From Novosphingobium hassiacum (GTDB taxonomy: Bacteria; Pseudomonadota; Alphaproteobacteria; Sphingomonadales; Sphingomonadaceae): a DNA stretch of 45,068 nucleotides. A program made the position numbers and the translations under genes. Location of the stretch: assembly GCF_014196055.1 (NCBI RefSeq), contig NZ_JACICY010000017.1, positions 1 through 45,068 on the forward strand. Direction: 5' to 3'. Below are positions 24,673-33,392 of this stretch, one piece after another. Under the pieces are notes generated by a model. The model saw nothing but the letters and a program-made list of their open reading frames with translations. It had not been told where the DNA came from and searched no databases. How positions within the stretch are numbered: the stretch's first letter is position 1; each line of letters starts with the position of its first letter.

Positions 24673-25665
24673 TCAGCCGAAGGTGCGCGAGCGCGTTTGC
24701 CCCTGATCGCTGATGCGGCGAATGTGCAGCGGCACGCCAGCCTGACGGAGGCGCTGTGCAAGGTTCGACTGGATGCCGGATCCTTCTCCGATGATCGCTT
24801 CAACCGGGTTCAGTTTGACGATGCTCTCGTTGCGCAGGAACGGAGCGCGGTTGCCGTGGCGCTGGTCGGGAACGAACAGGATCGTGTTGACCCCGTTCTG
24901 CTGCGCCCATGCACCCGCCATGGCGTCGACGCCCTTGCGCATGCCGGTCGTGCCCAGGACCATGTTCGGGATCCGGGACTTGATGTCGTCGAGGATTGCC
25001 CAGATCATCGCGAAATCGTGCCAATCCTTTTGGCCACCTGACACGATCACCAGCGGGCCATCGGGCTGGAATTGCGCCCTGCGATCCTTGGCGCGTGCTG
25101 CGAGGAAATCGCGCGCCTGCACCTGGCTGGCGGTAACCCCGTTCTTGCTGACTTGCGATCCCCGTGCGGCCGTGAAGGGGCGACCGGTTTCGACCCGGTA
25201 AACGTCCGCTGCATGATCGCGCATCGCCTCGAGCGCTTCGCGGCACCCTTGCAGTGTCTGGCAGAGCTGCTGTGTTTCCTCGAGCTCGACAGCGTAGATT
25301 TCCGAAGGATCGAAGTGGCGTGCCATTTCGCCCAGCTTCTTTGCAGCATCGTCCTCGCGTCCTTCAGCCAGGCGTGCGGTCATGTGGAACGAGTTGACCA
25401 TGCCCCAGGCGAGTTGCTGCGCAAATTCTTCCATGCGCGTGTCCTTGAGGACATCGAAGATCGTTCCGATTGCCATCTCCACGGCGCGACGCGCCATGTC
25501 AGGGTCCGGCATCTCTGCAGCGATTGGAGCCTCGATGATGTTGAGCTTGGCCAGATCGCTATGTTCAAGAAACGCCCCGTCGTAGGATTCTGTGATCCCT
25601 TCACGTGCATCGGCCAGATTGATCCGTGCCTGAGCCAGATCTGCGAACGAATTGAAAACAGTCAT
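24673..25665 (-). CDS. DUF2493 (YspA/cpYpsA-related SLOG) domain protein
   Basis: 330 residues. The C-terminal third is a Rossmann-like SLOG domain with the diagnostic VIVSGGQKDWHDFAMIWAIL strand-helix, then GTTGMRKGVDAMAGAWAQQ and HIRRISDQ. The N-terminal 170 residues are helical and probably specific to the plasmid version. SLOG proteins bind nucleotides or their derivatives; DUF2493 proteins are common and uncharacterised on alphaproteobacterial plasmids. ATG 25665 follows GGAGG by 5 nt. It is a stand-alone gene with its own terminator. Upstream lies the hairpin-rich non-coding block. Confidence 0.8.
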   Translation of the reverse strand: MTVFNSFADLAQARINLADAREGITESYDGAFLEHSDLAKLNIIEAPIAAEMPDPDMARRAVEMAIGTIFDVLKDTRMEEFAQQLAWGMVNSFHMTARLAEGREDDAAKKLGEMARHFDPSEIYAVELEETQQLCQTLQGCREALEAMRDHAADVYRVETGRPFTAARGSQVSKNGVTASQVQARDFLAARAKDRRAQFQPDGPLVIVSGGQKDWHDFAMIWAILDDIKSRIPNMVLGTTGMRKGVDAMAGAWAQQNGVNTILFVPDQRHGNRAPFLRNESIVKLNPVEAIIGEGSGIQSNLAQRLRQAGVPLHIRRISDQGQTRSRTFG

Positions 25666-26373
25666 AACAGCCTCCGATTTTCGAAATCGTCCCCACATTG
25701 GGAACAGCCAAAAACCCATCGGGCCGGACGAACTGTGTCAGGGACGGCGAGCTCGTCTCGCCGCCGCCATGGCGGGCGTGGGGGAACCGATTTTCTGCGT
25801 GGTGGCTGGCGCGCAGCGATACAGCCTCCCCGCTGAAAATTGGGGGGACCGCGATCCTTGACTAAGGGTCGGCCGCCGATAGGTTTCGGCAGGTGTTCCT
25901 GTGTGTGTGGAAGAGACGTTCCCGCCCTCGAGCAGGGAAGACGAAGGCAGGTCCGGTCAGGCGCTTCAGCGCCCCACCGGGCCGCCCCTTCGGCCCTGCG
26001 AAGGGGTTACAGCGGGAACACCACCAATCTTGAAAGGCCGTTTGGCGGGGCTGCTCGGACGACGACGGACTGTCAGGGACGATGCCGCGAAGCCGGCATC
26101 GCCGCCTCGCGGGCGGTGAAGGCAAGCGCAGCGACAGCCTGAGCCGATCCTTGACCGGACGGAGGATGCCGAATGATCCCCCTGCGTGCCACGGCGCGCG
26201 TTACGGTCGGAAAGCTCCGACCGCGAACGCCTTCCTGGCAAGGAAAAGCGCGTTCGCGGGTAAGTGGCGCTGCCCTGCCCGGACGGGCGGCAGCGCCGGG
26301 TTCCGGTAGAGCAGGTTCCGCGTTCAGCGAATGAGCCCATTGTCGGACCCCGCATTGGCGCTATGTTCGAGTG
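25666..26373. other. 708-bp non-coding region with dense hairpins
   Basis: No supported gene lies between the leftward DUF2493 gene and the rightward hypothetical gene at 26374. The middle (25959-26297) is packed with perfect stem-loops, listed separately. GGTGTTCC (about 25892) and GGAACACC (about 26014) form a wider pair. Confidence 0.5.
25959..26297. promoter_or_regulatory. Cluster of perfect stem-loops (possible ssDNA promoter or origin)
   Basis: Successive perfect hairpins: GGCGC/GCGCC (25960-25973), GGGCCG/CGGCCC (25979-25996), CGATGCCG/CGGCATCG (26080-26101), CGGTCGGA/TCCGACCG with a 4-nt loop (26204-26223), CCGCGAACGC/GCGTTCGCGG (26221-26259) and GGCGCTGCC/GGCAGCGCC with a nested GCCC/GGGC (26266-26297). 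Such density exceeds what terminators alone would need. In the leading region of a conjugative element this fits an Frpo-like promoter or priming site, which is inference. Confidence 0.45.
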
Positions 26374-26859
26374 ATGGCCGTCTGGCAGTTCGTCATCAAC
26401 CTGATCCCTGCCTCTGCGGCGCGTATCGCAGGGGTCGACGCTGCACGGATGAGCCGCACGCAGCTCGACGAGATTGTTCTGGCGCTGCCAATCGCAGAGG
26501 CGAATGCGCTATTCGCGAAGCTCGACATGTTGCTGCCCGAGAAACCGCGATCCTACACCGGTCTCCGGGTGTGGGGTGACGAACCTGCTGACGACATCCA
26601 GGTGAGCTTCGATGAGCAATTCATCGAAGAGATCCAGGTCCGCTTCGATGTGGCAGATATCTCTCTGCCATTCATCGGCGGGGTCTGCGACCTCGCGCGG
26701 CATTTCGACTGCGTCTTTGCAACGCCGGAGGGTGCGATCATTCAGCCAAGCAGGGAAGCTGTCATCAGGACGGTTCTGCAATCAGAGGCAGCGCAGTTCG
26801 TGCAAGATCCTCCGGGCTTTATCGAAAAGGCGGTCCGTCTGGATCGGGAGGACCGATAA
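26374..26859 (+). CDS. Hypothetical 161-residue protein
   Basis: MAVWQFVINLIPASAARIAG at the start, then alternating strands with several conserved-looking acidic and aromatic residues (LRVWGDEPADDIQV, IQVRFDVADISLP) and a C-terminal helix. The style resembles small single-domain immunity-type proteins, but no family was recognised and no toxin gene is adjacent. ATG 26374 directly follows an in-frame GTG at 26371. No strong ribosome site is visible. It is one of the few + strand genes right of the candidate oriT. Confidence 0.5.
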   Translation: MAVWQFVINLIPASAARIAGVDAARMSRTQLDEIVLALPIAEANALFAKLDMLLPEKPRSYTGLRVWGDEPADDIQVSFDEQFIEEIQVRFDVADISLPFIGGVCDLARHFDCVFATPEGAIIQPSREAVIRTVLQSEAAQFVQDPPGFIEKAVRLDREDR

Positions 26860-27111
26860 GGCCCGCACCCCGTGAGGCGCAGTATCGATACTTGAAGCGG
26901 ACAGGCAGCTTCGCTTACTTTGCCGCCGAAAGCCGACGTTCGCAAATCGACCCCAAAGCGGCAATAACATCCGCTTCTGATTTGCCCACCTAGAGAGGAG
27001 GATAGCTCGCAATCCGATAGAATGCCCAAAGGCGACAGTCTTGCCTGCTAGCTCGGTCTAGCACGCCGCCAGGCCGGGGACCGGCCGCGCCCCAAAGGAG
27101 TGGAGAGGCAG

Positions 27112-28677
27112 ATGGTGTCGGATCGGCAGAATATCGCAGCAGGCACGCAGCAACCCGAAAAGTTCGATGTGATCATCGTCGGCGCGGGCATTTCCGGGAT
27201 CGGCAGTGCCACCCTGCTGCGCAAGCATTGCCCGGATCTAAGCTTTGCCATTCTCGAAGCACTTGAGGGCCATGGCGGCACCTGGCTGATCCACAAATAT
27301 CCCGGCACCCGGTCAGATAGCGACCTGTTCACCTTCGGCTACGGCTTCAAGCCGTGGACCGGGCAGCCGATCGCCTCGCGCGACCAGATCCTCGACTATC
27401 TGGGTGATGCGATCGCCGATGCGGGCCTTGGTCCCTCTATCCGATATGGCCACAGCGTAACTTCTGCCGACTGGTCCAGCGAAACGGCCAGCTGGCGGCT
27501 CACGGTTGAACGCAAGGACGCCGACGATGTGGTGGAGATGGAGGCGAGCTTCCTGTGGATGTGCCAGGGCTATTACCGCCATGCGCAGGGCTACACGCCC
27601 CAATGGCCGGGCATGGACAGGTTCAAGGGTCAGGTAATCCACCCCCAGCACTGGCCAGAGGATGTAGATCTGGCGGGCAAGAACGTGACCGTGATCGGTT
27701 CGGGCGCCACCGCCGCAACCCTGATCCCGGCGCTCGCCGACCAGTGTGCTCACGTGACCATGCTGCAACGCACGCCCACCTATTTTGCCGCCGGTCGCAA
27801 TGCTGACGCGCTGGCCGAGGAATTGCGCAGGCTGGATGTGGACCCTGCGTGGGTTCACGAGATCATGCGGCGCAAGGTGGTGCGCGACCGGGCCGATCTG
27901 CTCGACCGCGCGCAATCATCGCCTGACAAGCTGAAGGCGATGCTGATCGGCGGCGTTCAGGCGCTGCTCCCGGAAGGGTTCGATGTCGAACGGCATTTCA
28001 CGCCGCCCTATCGGCCGATGCAGCAGCGCGTGGCGTTTGTGCCGGACGGCGATCTGTTCAAGGCCATCGCGGCGGGCAAGGCTTCAGTCGCAACAGATAC
28101 GATCAGCACCTTCGACGAGACAGGGATTGTGCTCTCGTCGGGCGAACGCATTGATGCCGATGTGGTAATCACCGCAACCGGCTTCGAGATGGCAGTGATG
28201 GGCGAAATCCCGTTCAGCATCGATGGTGCGCCGGTCAACTTCGCGCAGACCGTCACCTATCGCGGGATCATGTTCACCGGCATTCCCAACATGGCCTGGG
28301 TCTATGGCTATGGCCATTACAGCTGGACCTTGCGCGCCGATCTGGTCGCCGGCTTCGTGTGCCGCCTGCTCGATCACATGCACAAGGCCGGTGCAAGCAG
28401 CGTGATGCCGATGCTCAGGCCCGAAGATCAGGGCATGGAACTGAAGCCGTGGGTCGATACCGATTACCTCAACCCCGGCTATCTGCTGCGGAGCCTCGAC
28501 CGGCTGCCCCGGCGCGGCGACACGCCTGAATGGCAGCACAGCCAGGACTATTTCTACGAGAGCGAGGCGATACCCGCGATCGATCTGACCGATCCGGTGT
28601 TCGCCTACAACTATCGGCCGATGCAGCGCGAAGCTGCCGGCATGGGACACCATGAAACGATGAGGAAGGCAGGATGA
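27112..28677 (+). CDS. Flavin-containing monooxygenase of Baeyer-Villiger type
   Basis: 521 residues. An FAD-binding Rossmann motif VGAGISGIGS (about residues 23-32), the Baeyer-Villiger fingerprint FKGQVIHPQHWPED (about 170-183), and a second NADPH Rossmann motif VIGSGATAATL directly after it. Such enzymes insert one oxygen next to a ketone or oxidise heteroatoms, using O2 and NADPH. ATG 27112 was chosen over an in-frame GTG at 27100, which overlaps the ribosome site AAAGGAG. The stop overlaps the start of the dehydrogenase gene (ATGATGA), so the pair probably acts in one pathway, alcohol to ketone to ester. The substrate is unknown. Confidence 0.88.
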   Translation: MVSDRQNIAAGTQQPEKFDVIIVGAGISGIGSATLLRKHCPDLSFAILEALEGHGGTWLIHKYPGTRSDSDLFTFGYGFKPWTGQPIASRDQILDYLGDAIADAGLGPSIRYGHSVTSADWSSETASWRLTVERKDADDVVEMEASFLWMCQGYYRHAQGYTPQWPGMDRFKGQVIHPQHWPEDVDLAGKNVTVIGSGATAATLIPALADQCAHVTMLQRTPTYFAAGRNADALAEELRRLDVDPAWVHEIMRRKVVRDRADLLDRAQSSPDKLKAMLIGGVQALLPEGFDVERHFTPPYRPMQQRVAFVPDGDLFKAIAAGKASVATDTISTFDETGIVLSSGERIDADVVITATGFEMAVMGEIPFSIDGAPVNFAQTVTYRGIMFTGIPNMAWVYGYGHYSWTLRADLVAGFVCRLLDHMHKAGASSVMPMLRPEDQGMELKPWVDTDYLNPGYLLRSLDRLPRRGDTPEWQHSQDYFYESEAIPAIDLTDPVFAYNYRPMQREAAGMGHHETMRKAG

Positions 28678-29585
28678 TGAACATGAAAGGCGGCGTGGCC
28701 GTGGTAACCGGCGGGGCTTCGGGCCTCGGCAAGGCAATGGCCGAGGAGGCTGCGCGGCGCGGCATGAAGGTGGTGGTCGCCGATGTCGAAGCGGGAGCGA
28801 TGGAGAAGGCCGTTGCTGACCTGCGCGCAGATGGGGCCGAGGCGATCGGCGTGCTGACCGATGTGACCAGTGCTGCTTCGGTCGAGGCGCTGGCGCTCGC
28901 CACTGAACAGAACTTCGGCCCGGCCAACCTGCTCTTCAACAATGCCGGTGTCGCATCGGGCGGACCGATCTGGGAAAGCACCGAGAAGGACTGGAAGTGG
29001 CTGTTCGGCGTGAATGTCGATGGCGTTGCCAACGGGGTGCGCAGCTTCACCCCGCGCATGCTGGCCGCCGCCGCCGCCGATCCGCGCTATGAGGGGCGTA
29101 TCGTCAACACCGCTTCCATGGCTGGGCTCGTGACCGCGCCGGGCATGGGCATCTACAGCGTTTCCAAGCACGCGGTGCTGGCCATGTCCGAATGCCTCTA
29201 CCACGACCTCGATCTGATCGGCCGACAGGTTCGGGCGGCGGTGTTGTGCCCGTTCTATGTGAGCACCAATATCAGCCAGTGCTACCGCAATCGTCCCGCT
29301 GATCTCGTCAATGACAGTGGACCGACCCGATCGCAGCTGGCCACGCAGGCCATCTCTGCGAGGGATCTCGCCAACGGCACGCTCACGCCCGAGGCAGTGG
29401 CTGCGATCACTTTCAAGGCGATCGAGGAAGACCGGTTCTACATCTACCCCAGCCCCGAACAGTTGCCGATCGTGCAGAGTCGCCTCGATCATCTGGGGAA
29501 CGGCACCAATCCCGACATCCCTTACGACGACATTCCGATGTTCAAGGCGCGGCGGGACAGTCTGAAAGCTGCACTAGCGGGGTGA
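28674..29585 (+). CDS. Short-chain dehydrogenase/reductase (SDR)
   Basis: A 303-residue classical SDR. The NAD(P)-binding motif is TGGASGLG (residues 12-19), NNAG is near 89-92, and the catalytic Tyr and Lys lie in YSVSK (near 161-165). The Asp at the end of the second strand (VVVADVEAG) suggests NAD+ preference. It overlaps the monooxygenase stop by 4 bp, so they are translationally coupled. It is likely to make or reduce the ketone handled by the monooxygenase, which is inference from context. Length and motifs look complete. Confidence 0.9.
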   Translation: MMNMKGGVAVVTGGASGLGKAMAEEAARRGMKVVVADVEAGAMEKAVADLRADGAEAIGVLTDVTSAASVEALALATEQNFGPANLLFNNAGVASGGPIWESTEKDWKWLFGVNVDGVANGVRSFTPRMLAAAAADPRYEGRIVNTASMAGLVTAPGMGIYSVSKHAVLAMSECLYHDLDLIGRQVRAAVLCPFYVSTNISQCYRNRPADLVNDSGPTRSQLATQAISARDLANGTLTPEAVAAITFKAIEEDRFYIYPSPEQLPIVQSRLDHLGNGTNPDIPYDDIPMFKARRDSLKAALAG

Positions 29586-29668
29586 GCGGGTCGCGCTCTT
29601 GCTGTGTGCGCCGCTTTTTGTAACCACGTGGCCGTTGCTGAAACGATCTTGCGGCGCGGAGGGTGTGC

Positions 29669-30316
29669 TTGGCCGAACCGGGAAAACTGGATGAGGAGCT
29701 CGACGCCCTCCTGCGCCGCCATGCACGCCAGCGCGTGTTGGCGCGTGGTGAGGCGCTTTACGGGCGAGGCTCGCCGCCCGATGCGCTGTTCTGCGTGGAG
29801 CGTGGCATCATTCGCCTCAGTGTTACCAGCCCTGCCGGCCGTGAAGCCGTGCTGGGTCTGGTGACGGCGGGGCACTGGTTCGGCGAGGCATCGCTGTTCA
29901 CCTGCGAACCGCGTGGCAATGATGCGGTGGCCGCCGTCGGCAGCACCGTGCTGATGGTCCCCGCTGCCACCCTTCACGCCTTGATCGACGAGCGCTCCGA
30001 TTATCTACGGCAGTTCCTCGCCATGATGGGCCAGCGTTACAAGGCGGTGCTCAGCCGGATGGACGACACCGTGCTGCTGCCGTTGCCTGCGCGCCTCGCA
30101 CGGATCATCGTGCAAATGATCGACGTAGGCGGCAATGCAGGCGATGCGCCAGTGCTGCGCTTCTCGCAGGAGGAGGCCGCTCATATGCTTGGTGCATCAC
30201 GGCAAAGCGTCAATCGGGTGCTGAAGGAGTGGGAGGCTGCTGGCATCGTGCGCTTAAGTTATCGCACGCTTGCCCTGGCCGATCTCACGGTCATATTGCG
30301 GCTTTGCCGAGCGTGA
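29669..30316 (+). CDS. Crp/Fnr-family transcriptional regulator
   Basis: About 215 residues: an N-terminal cyclic-nucleotide-type beta barrel (residues about 20-125, LARGEALYGRGSPPDALFCV, and GHWFGEASLF in the effector loop), a dimer helix (about 125-145) and a C-terminal winged helix with FSQEEAAHMLGASRQSVNRV as the recognition HTH. No Fnr-type N-terminal cysteine cluster is seen. TTG 29669 is preferred because GGAGGG lies 5 nt upstream; GTG 29663 is an alternative. It follows the monooxygenase-dehydrogenase pair by 83 bp on the same strand and may regulate it. Confidence 0.85.
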   Translation: MAEPGKLDEELDALLRRHARQRVLARGEALYGRGSPPDALFCVERGIIRLSVTSPAGREAVLGLVTAGHWFGEASLFTCEPRGNDAVAAVGSTVLMVPAATLHALIDERSDYLRQFLAMMGQRYKAVLSRMDDTVLLPLPARLARIIVQMIDVGGNAGDAPVLRFSQEEAAHMLGASRQSVNRVLKEWEAAGIVRLSYRTLALADLTVILRLCRA

Positions 30317-30875
30317 GCGGCACGGCGAGAGGTTGCAGATCGAGAGGGGGCAAGCCAGCCAATGCGGCTCGCAACTAAGTTAGGAAAGCCGCCATTCGCC
30401 TACCCACCCATCATCGGTCATTGGGCAAGCTCATGGCATCGCCCAAAAGCCGACATGCCGAGTCAACCGGCCTCTCTCCGAGACGTCCGCACTGGAGACG
30501 GCTCCCGCAGGAGCCGCGGTCTGGCAGGCCGGGTTCGTCGCCCGCCGAGGCGGCGGCATTTGTCGCCGACCGTGCGCGCGGCAAGTCGGCCGCGAGCGGC
30601 GGGACCGAGAGCCGGCGGGGCTATCAGGAATGTAAGGCCCGGGCGAAGCCCGAGCCGCTGGAAAAGCTCCGCTCCTTATAGCCGCAGCGCGTAAGCGCGG
30701 TGCGCGGCAAAATGCGTCAGCGATCGTCACCCGAAGGGCCGAGACCCCCTCTGGGGCTCGTTGGAGCGAGGCTTGGGCACAGCCCTTAGCGAAGCTTCAG
30801 CTGAGCCAGGGCTGCGGCGCCGAGCGGAATAGAGCGCGGTCCCGGCCGAAGGCAGGGGGACGCCACCCCTTGAGA
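30317..30875. other. 559-bp non-coding region with hairpins
   Basis: No gene is supported. A perfect stem CGGCTCC/GGAGCCG with a 4-nt loop lies at 30499-30516, and GCCGAC/GTCGGC and CGCGGC/GCCGCG pairs lie at about 30570-30597. A direct-repeat copy lies at 30830-30863. Open frames crossing it read as random GC-rich sequence. Confidence 0.45.
30830..30863. repeat. Direct repeat copy 1 flanking the gene at 30876-31403
   Basis: TAGAGCGCGGTCCCGGCCGA continuing with AGGCAGGGGGACGC closely matches 31555-31588, with only a few differences, on the same strand. The two copies bracket the 175-residue gene. Confidence 0.6.
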
Positions 30876-31403
30876 TCAGTGGCTTAGGTTGATGTTGGTT
30901 ACGGCGACCAAATCCGCCTCGCTTAATTGTCCCGTAATCTTGATTTCGGCTTCTGGCTGAGCGCGGGTGTGGGTCGTAATCCGGTCAATCGCCCGGTCCG
31001 ATAGAACGATGGCGCCGATCGAGGTCACATCGTCCATTGCGCCGCGATTTGGCGAATGGAGCGGGTCGAGAAGCCCGATGTACCCTTGGGGAAGGTTTCG
31101 GAATGCTTCCCAAGGTTTCCAGTCGCCTTCCTCGAAATCGTGCTGGATGTGCCAATCTGTTATGAGGTCAATGTCGCACCACCCGATGGACATTATGCTT
31201 CCATCATCAGTGCGGAATCCTTGGGCGTTTGCCGTAATGCTGAGCCTGGCCGCGTCACCGTGCGCCGTTGCGTCCAGCAAGTACCGCACGCTGATATCTT
31301 TCAAAGTCAGGCACATATAGACATCGATGAGCTTCGGCGGAAAGCTGATGCGATAGTCATCTTCATGCGTGAACTGCGAGCTGCGATACGGTTTCCGGCT
31401 CAT
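30876..31403 (-). CDS. Hypothetical 175-residue protein
   Basis: Starts MSRKPYRSSQFTHEDDYRIS. It is soluble and beta-rich, with an aromatic- and acid-rich middle (ITDWHIQHDFEEGDWKPWEA). No recognised domain, signal peptide or membrane segment. AAAGGCGA precedes ATG 31403. The gene sits between two direct repeats (30830-30863, 31555-31588) and next to a fragment of an ssb gene, so it may have arrived with a small duplication or insertion. Function unknown. Confidence 0.6.
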   Translation of the reverse strand: MSRKPYRSSQFTHEDDYRISFPPKLIDVYMCLTLKDISVRYLLDATAHGDAARLSITANAQGFRTDDGSIMSIGWCDIDLITDWHIQHDFEEGDWKPWEAFRNLPQGYIGLLDPLHSPNRGAMDDVTSIGAIVLSDRAIDRITTHTRAQPEAEIKITGQLSEADLVAVTNINLSH

Positions 31404-31476
31404 CGTGGGTCGCCTTTTACTGTTGGGGTTCTGATAGTTCGAAAGGGCGGCATCTGGAAGGGTGCCGACTGATCGA

Positions 31477-31515
31477 TCAGAGGAACTGGACGGTCTCGGC
31501 GATGATCTCGCAGCT
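31477..31515 (-). pseudogene. Fragment of an ssb 3' end
   Basis: On the - strand these bases read CEIIAETVQFL and TGA, nearly the same as the C-terminus CEIIAENVEFL of the ssb gene at 33424. At DNA level 31 of 33 bases match (31481-31513 against 33428-33460), in the same frame and with the stop at the same place. The similarity ends abruptly upstream. It is a remnant of a second ssb copy or of a local rearrangement. Confidence 0.7.
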
Positions 31516-31554
31516 CAAGTCCCACCTGGCCCGCTCGGCCGACGATGCGCGCAG

Positions 31555-31596
31555 TAGAGCTCGGTCCCGGCCGAAGGTCGGGAGACGCGACTCCCT
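31555..31596. repeat. Direct repeat copy 2 flanking the gene at 30876-31403
   Basis: TAGAGCTCGGTCCCGGCCGA continuing with AGGTCGGGAGACGC is the partner of 30830-30863. It lies about 40 bp beyond the ssb fragment, so repeat and fragment may be parts of one duplicated segment. Confidence 0.6.
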
Positions 31597-31652
31597 GCGG
31601 AGGTGCTCCATTGCGGTTGACGATCATGTTCTCATGATGTTCTACGGCGCCT

Positions 31653-31892
31653 ATGGGAAGCAAGCGTCTCGACACTGTCGCCGATCTGGTCCGGTATGGT
31701 CTCAATGCGCAGGTTGAATGCAGAAGGTGCCGCCGCGTCGTGATCATCCCGGCGTCCAGGTTGCGCGATCAATGCTTCGCCAAGTCGATCCCGATGAAGC
31801 TTGCGGTGGTCGCGCAGCATCTCAGGTGCAGCTGTGGTCACCGCGGCGCAAAGATCGATGCGACGGGGACAATGATCGACCGAGGGTCTTGA
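31653..31892 (+). CDS. Small zinc-ribbon-like protein
   Basis: 79 residues starting MGSKRLDTVADLVRYGLNAQ. Two cysteine pairs, CRRC (about 23-26) and CSCG (about 59-61), are separated by about 32 residues, the spacing of a zinc ribbon. It contains no other motif. No strong ribosome site is seen before ATG 31653. It may be a small DNA- or RNA-binding protein, but the function is unknown. Confidence 0.55.
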   Translation: MGSKRLDTVADLVRYGLNAQVECRRCRRVVIIPASRLRDQCFAKSIPMKLAVVAQHLRCSCGHRGAKIDATGTMIDRGS

Positions 31893-31962
31893 GGGGGTGC
31901 TTGGGAGAGTGACGTCGATGCCGCATGGCTGCGGCGGGCATAGCGGCAGGCGCGCGTCCACG

Positions 31963-33285
31963 TCAGGAATCTATTGATCCGCTTAACCCGGAGTCGAATT
32001 GCTGGATCAATGGACCGATCGCGTCCGGAACCGAGCTGGCTGTCGTCACCGTCGCTTCTATTGGGTAATTGTTGCCCGCCTGGTTGAGTGCGACCGCGTG
32101 GAATCGGTCTGCCATATGAATTGTGGCTGCAACCACGGCGAGACAGTTGGCGTGTGCTTCATCGCTCCGGCGGCGCTGCAATGTCGCGAGGTCACCGACC
32201 TTCAGGTCAACCGTCAGCATCGCATCAATCATCGCCACTTTACGCTCAATTTTCATGAAGGATCGCAGTTCGCTGCGATCGGTCTCGGCCGTCAGGACAA
32301 TGGTTCCCTTGGGGCTCAGGTCGTCCGTGAGGCCGCTTCGTTTGGCGAAGGCGGGGTCGAGCGTATCGCCGCTCACATGGACCTTCAGCGTGCTGGATTG
32401 CCGTTCATACACCCGCAGTAGCCTCGCCAGCAGGTTGGACGTCGGTGAGGCAAAATCATGGGCGGCAATCCGCCCGGAGGGATGGAACTTCGCGATGAAT
32501 CGGGCGTCAACCGGCTCTGGGACTCCGAATGCGGGAACTTCGATCGATGCGAGGTGCGGGACTTCGTGGGTTGTTTCAATTGCCGGATCATAATCAGGAT
32601 GGGTCTTGAGGAACGGGGCGTTCAGGTCGATCCCGTTCTGAATGGTGTAGATCAGCTGACAAGGTGCCGGGATCGTGCTGAGGTTCCTGCCATTGATCAT
32701 GGCTCCCTTCAGAATCGGCGCTCGTCGTGTGCCGAAGATGAGATGGTCCATCGCCTTGCCACTCTCGGCCATGTAGACGGGAGGCACATAGTTGGGCGCG
32801 AACTGTCGGACAAAGGCGAGGCATCCCCTGAGATATGCCTGAAGGTCGTTCGCGTAGGCAGGACCCCGCGAGGCTTCGATCTCGAGGTCGATGTCGCCAA
32901 CGAGAGGATCGCCGCGCATGACGCTGCCGTAAAGGTAGACCCTGTTGATGCTGATCAGGCGATCGGGGTCGGCATTGATCGCCTCAAATCGCGCGAGCAA
33001 CTGGTCGAGGACGGCGCGCGCCTTGGTCAACTCGGTTTTCACGACGCTGCGTGAATGGGCAACCGCCCTGCCTGTCGGGGTCAGTTCGGATCGCTCATCG
33101 TCGAGCAAACCAAGCAAGCTTGCGATTTCGAGGGCATGCGATCCGTGAATGAGGGTCGGAAAGACAGAACGAAGGCCGACAAAGGAGCCGGGATCACTCG
33201 TTCTGGAAAGAGATTTCAACCCTTCCTTGATGTTCGTGACAGGCACTCCCCCGATGGCGAACTTCCGAGGGAAGGTAATCGACAT
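31963..33285 (-). CDS. Nucleotidyltransferase-domain protein (Pol-beta superfamily)
   Basis: 440 residues. An N-terminal region with a winged-helix-like LTPTGRAVAHS (about 68-78) precedes a nucleotidyltransferase core with the diagnostic VYLYGSVMRGDPLVGDIDLE (GS at 120-121, two metal-binding Asp at 131 and 133). The C-terminal 200 residues are not recognised. Minimal nucleotidyltransferases act in toxin-antitoxin and defence systems by adding nucleotides to proteins or RNA, but also elsewhere; no HEPN partner is adjacent. AGGAGGAG precedes ATG 33285. It is the nearest downstream gene of ssb, separated by a hairpin. Confidence 0.7.
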   Translation of the reverse strand: MSITFPRKFAIGGVPVTNIKEGLKSLSRTSDPGSFVGLRSVFPTLIHGSHALEIASLLGLLDDERSELTPTGRAVAHSRSVVKTELTKARAVLDQLLARFEAINADPDRLISINRVYLYGSVMRGDPLVGDIDLEIEASRGPAYANDLQAYLRGCLAFVRQFAPNYVPPVYMAESGKAMDHLIFGTRRAPILKGAMINGRNLSTIPAPCQLIYTIQNGIDLNAPFLKTHPDYDPAIETTHEVPHLASIEVPAFGVPEPVDARFIAKFHPSGRIAAHDFASPTSNLLARLLRVYERQSSTLKVHVSGDTLDPAFAKRSGLTDDLSPKGTIVLTAETDRSELRSFMKIERKVAMIDAMLTVDLKVGDLATLQRRRSDEAHANCLAVVAATIHMADRFHAVALNQAGNNYPIEATVTTASSVPDAIGPLIQQFDSGLSGSIDS

Positions 33286-33392
33286 GTGGCGGCTCCTCCT
33301 GGTTGCAGTCTTACTATGGCGTTTGTCGTCGTCGGTCAGGATGGTTTTTTGGCCGATCAGGCCGGCGAGCTTCGCCTGTCGAGCGAAGCGAG

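Noticed and set aside
23694..30344. 14-bp direct repeat GGTTGCAGATCGAG at 23694-23707 and 30331-30344
   Set aside because: Short, without matching flanks or element features, so chance is a sufficient explanation in 45 kb.
30362..30694. 110-codon open frame on the + strand
   Set aside because: It runs through hairpin-rich non-coding DNA and reads as Arg/Pro-rich random protein without a ribosome site.
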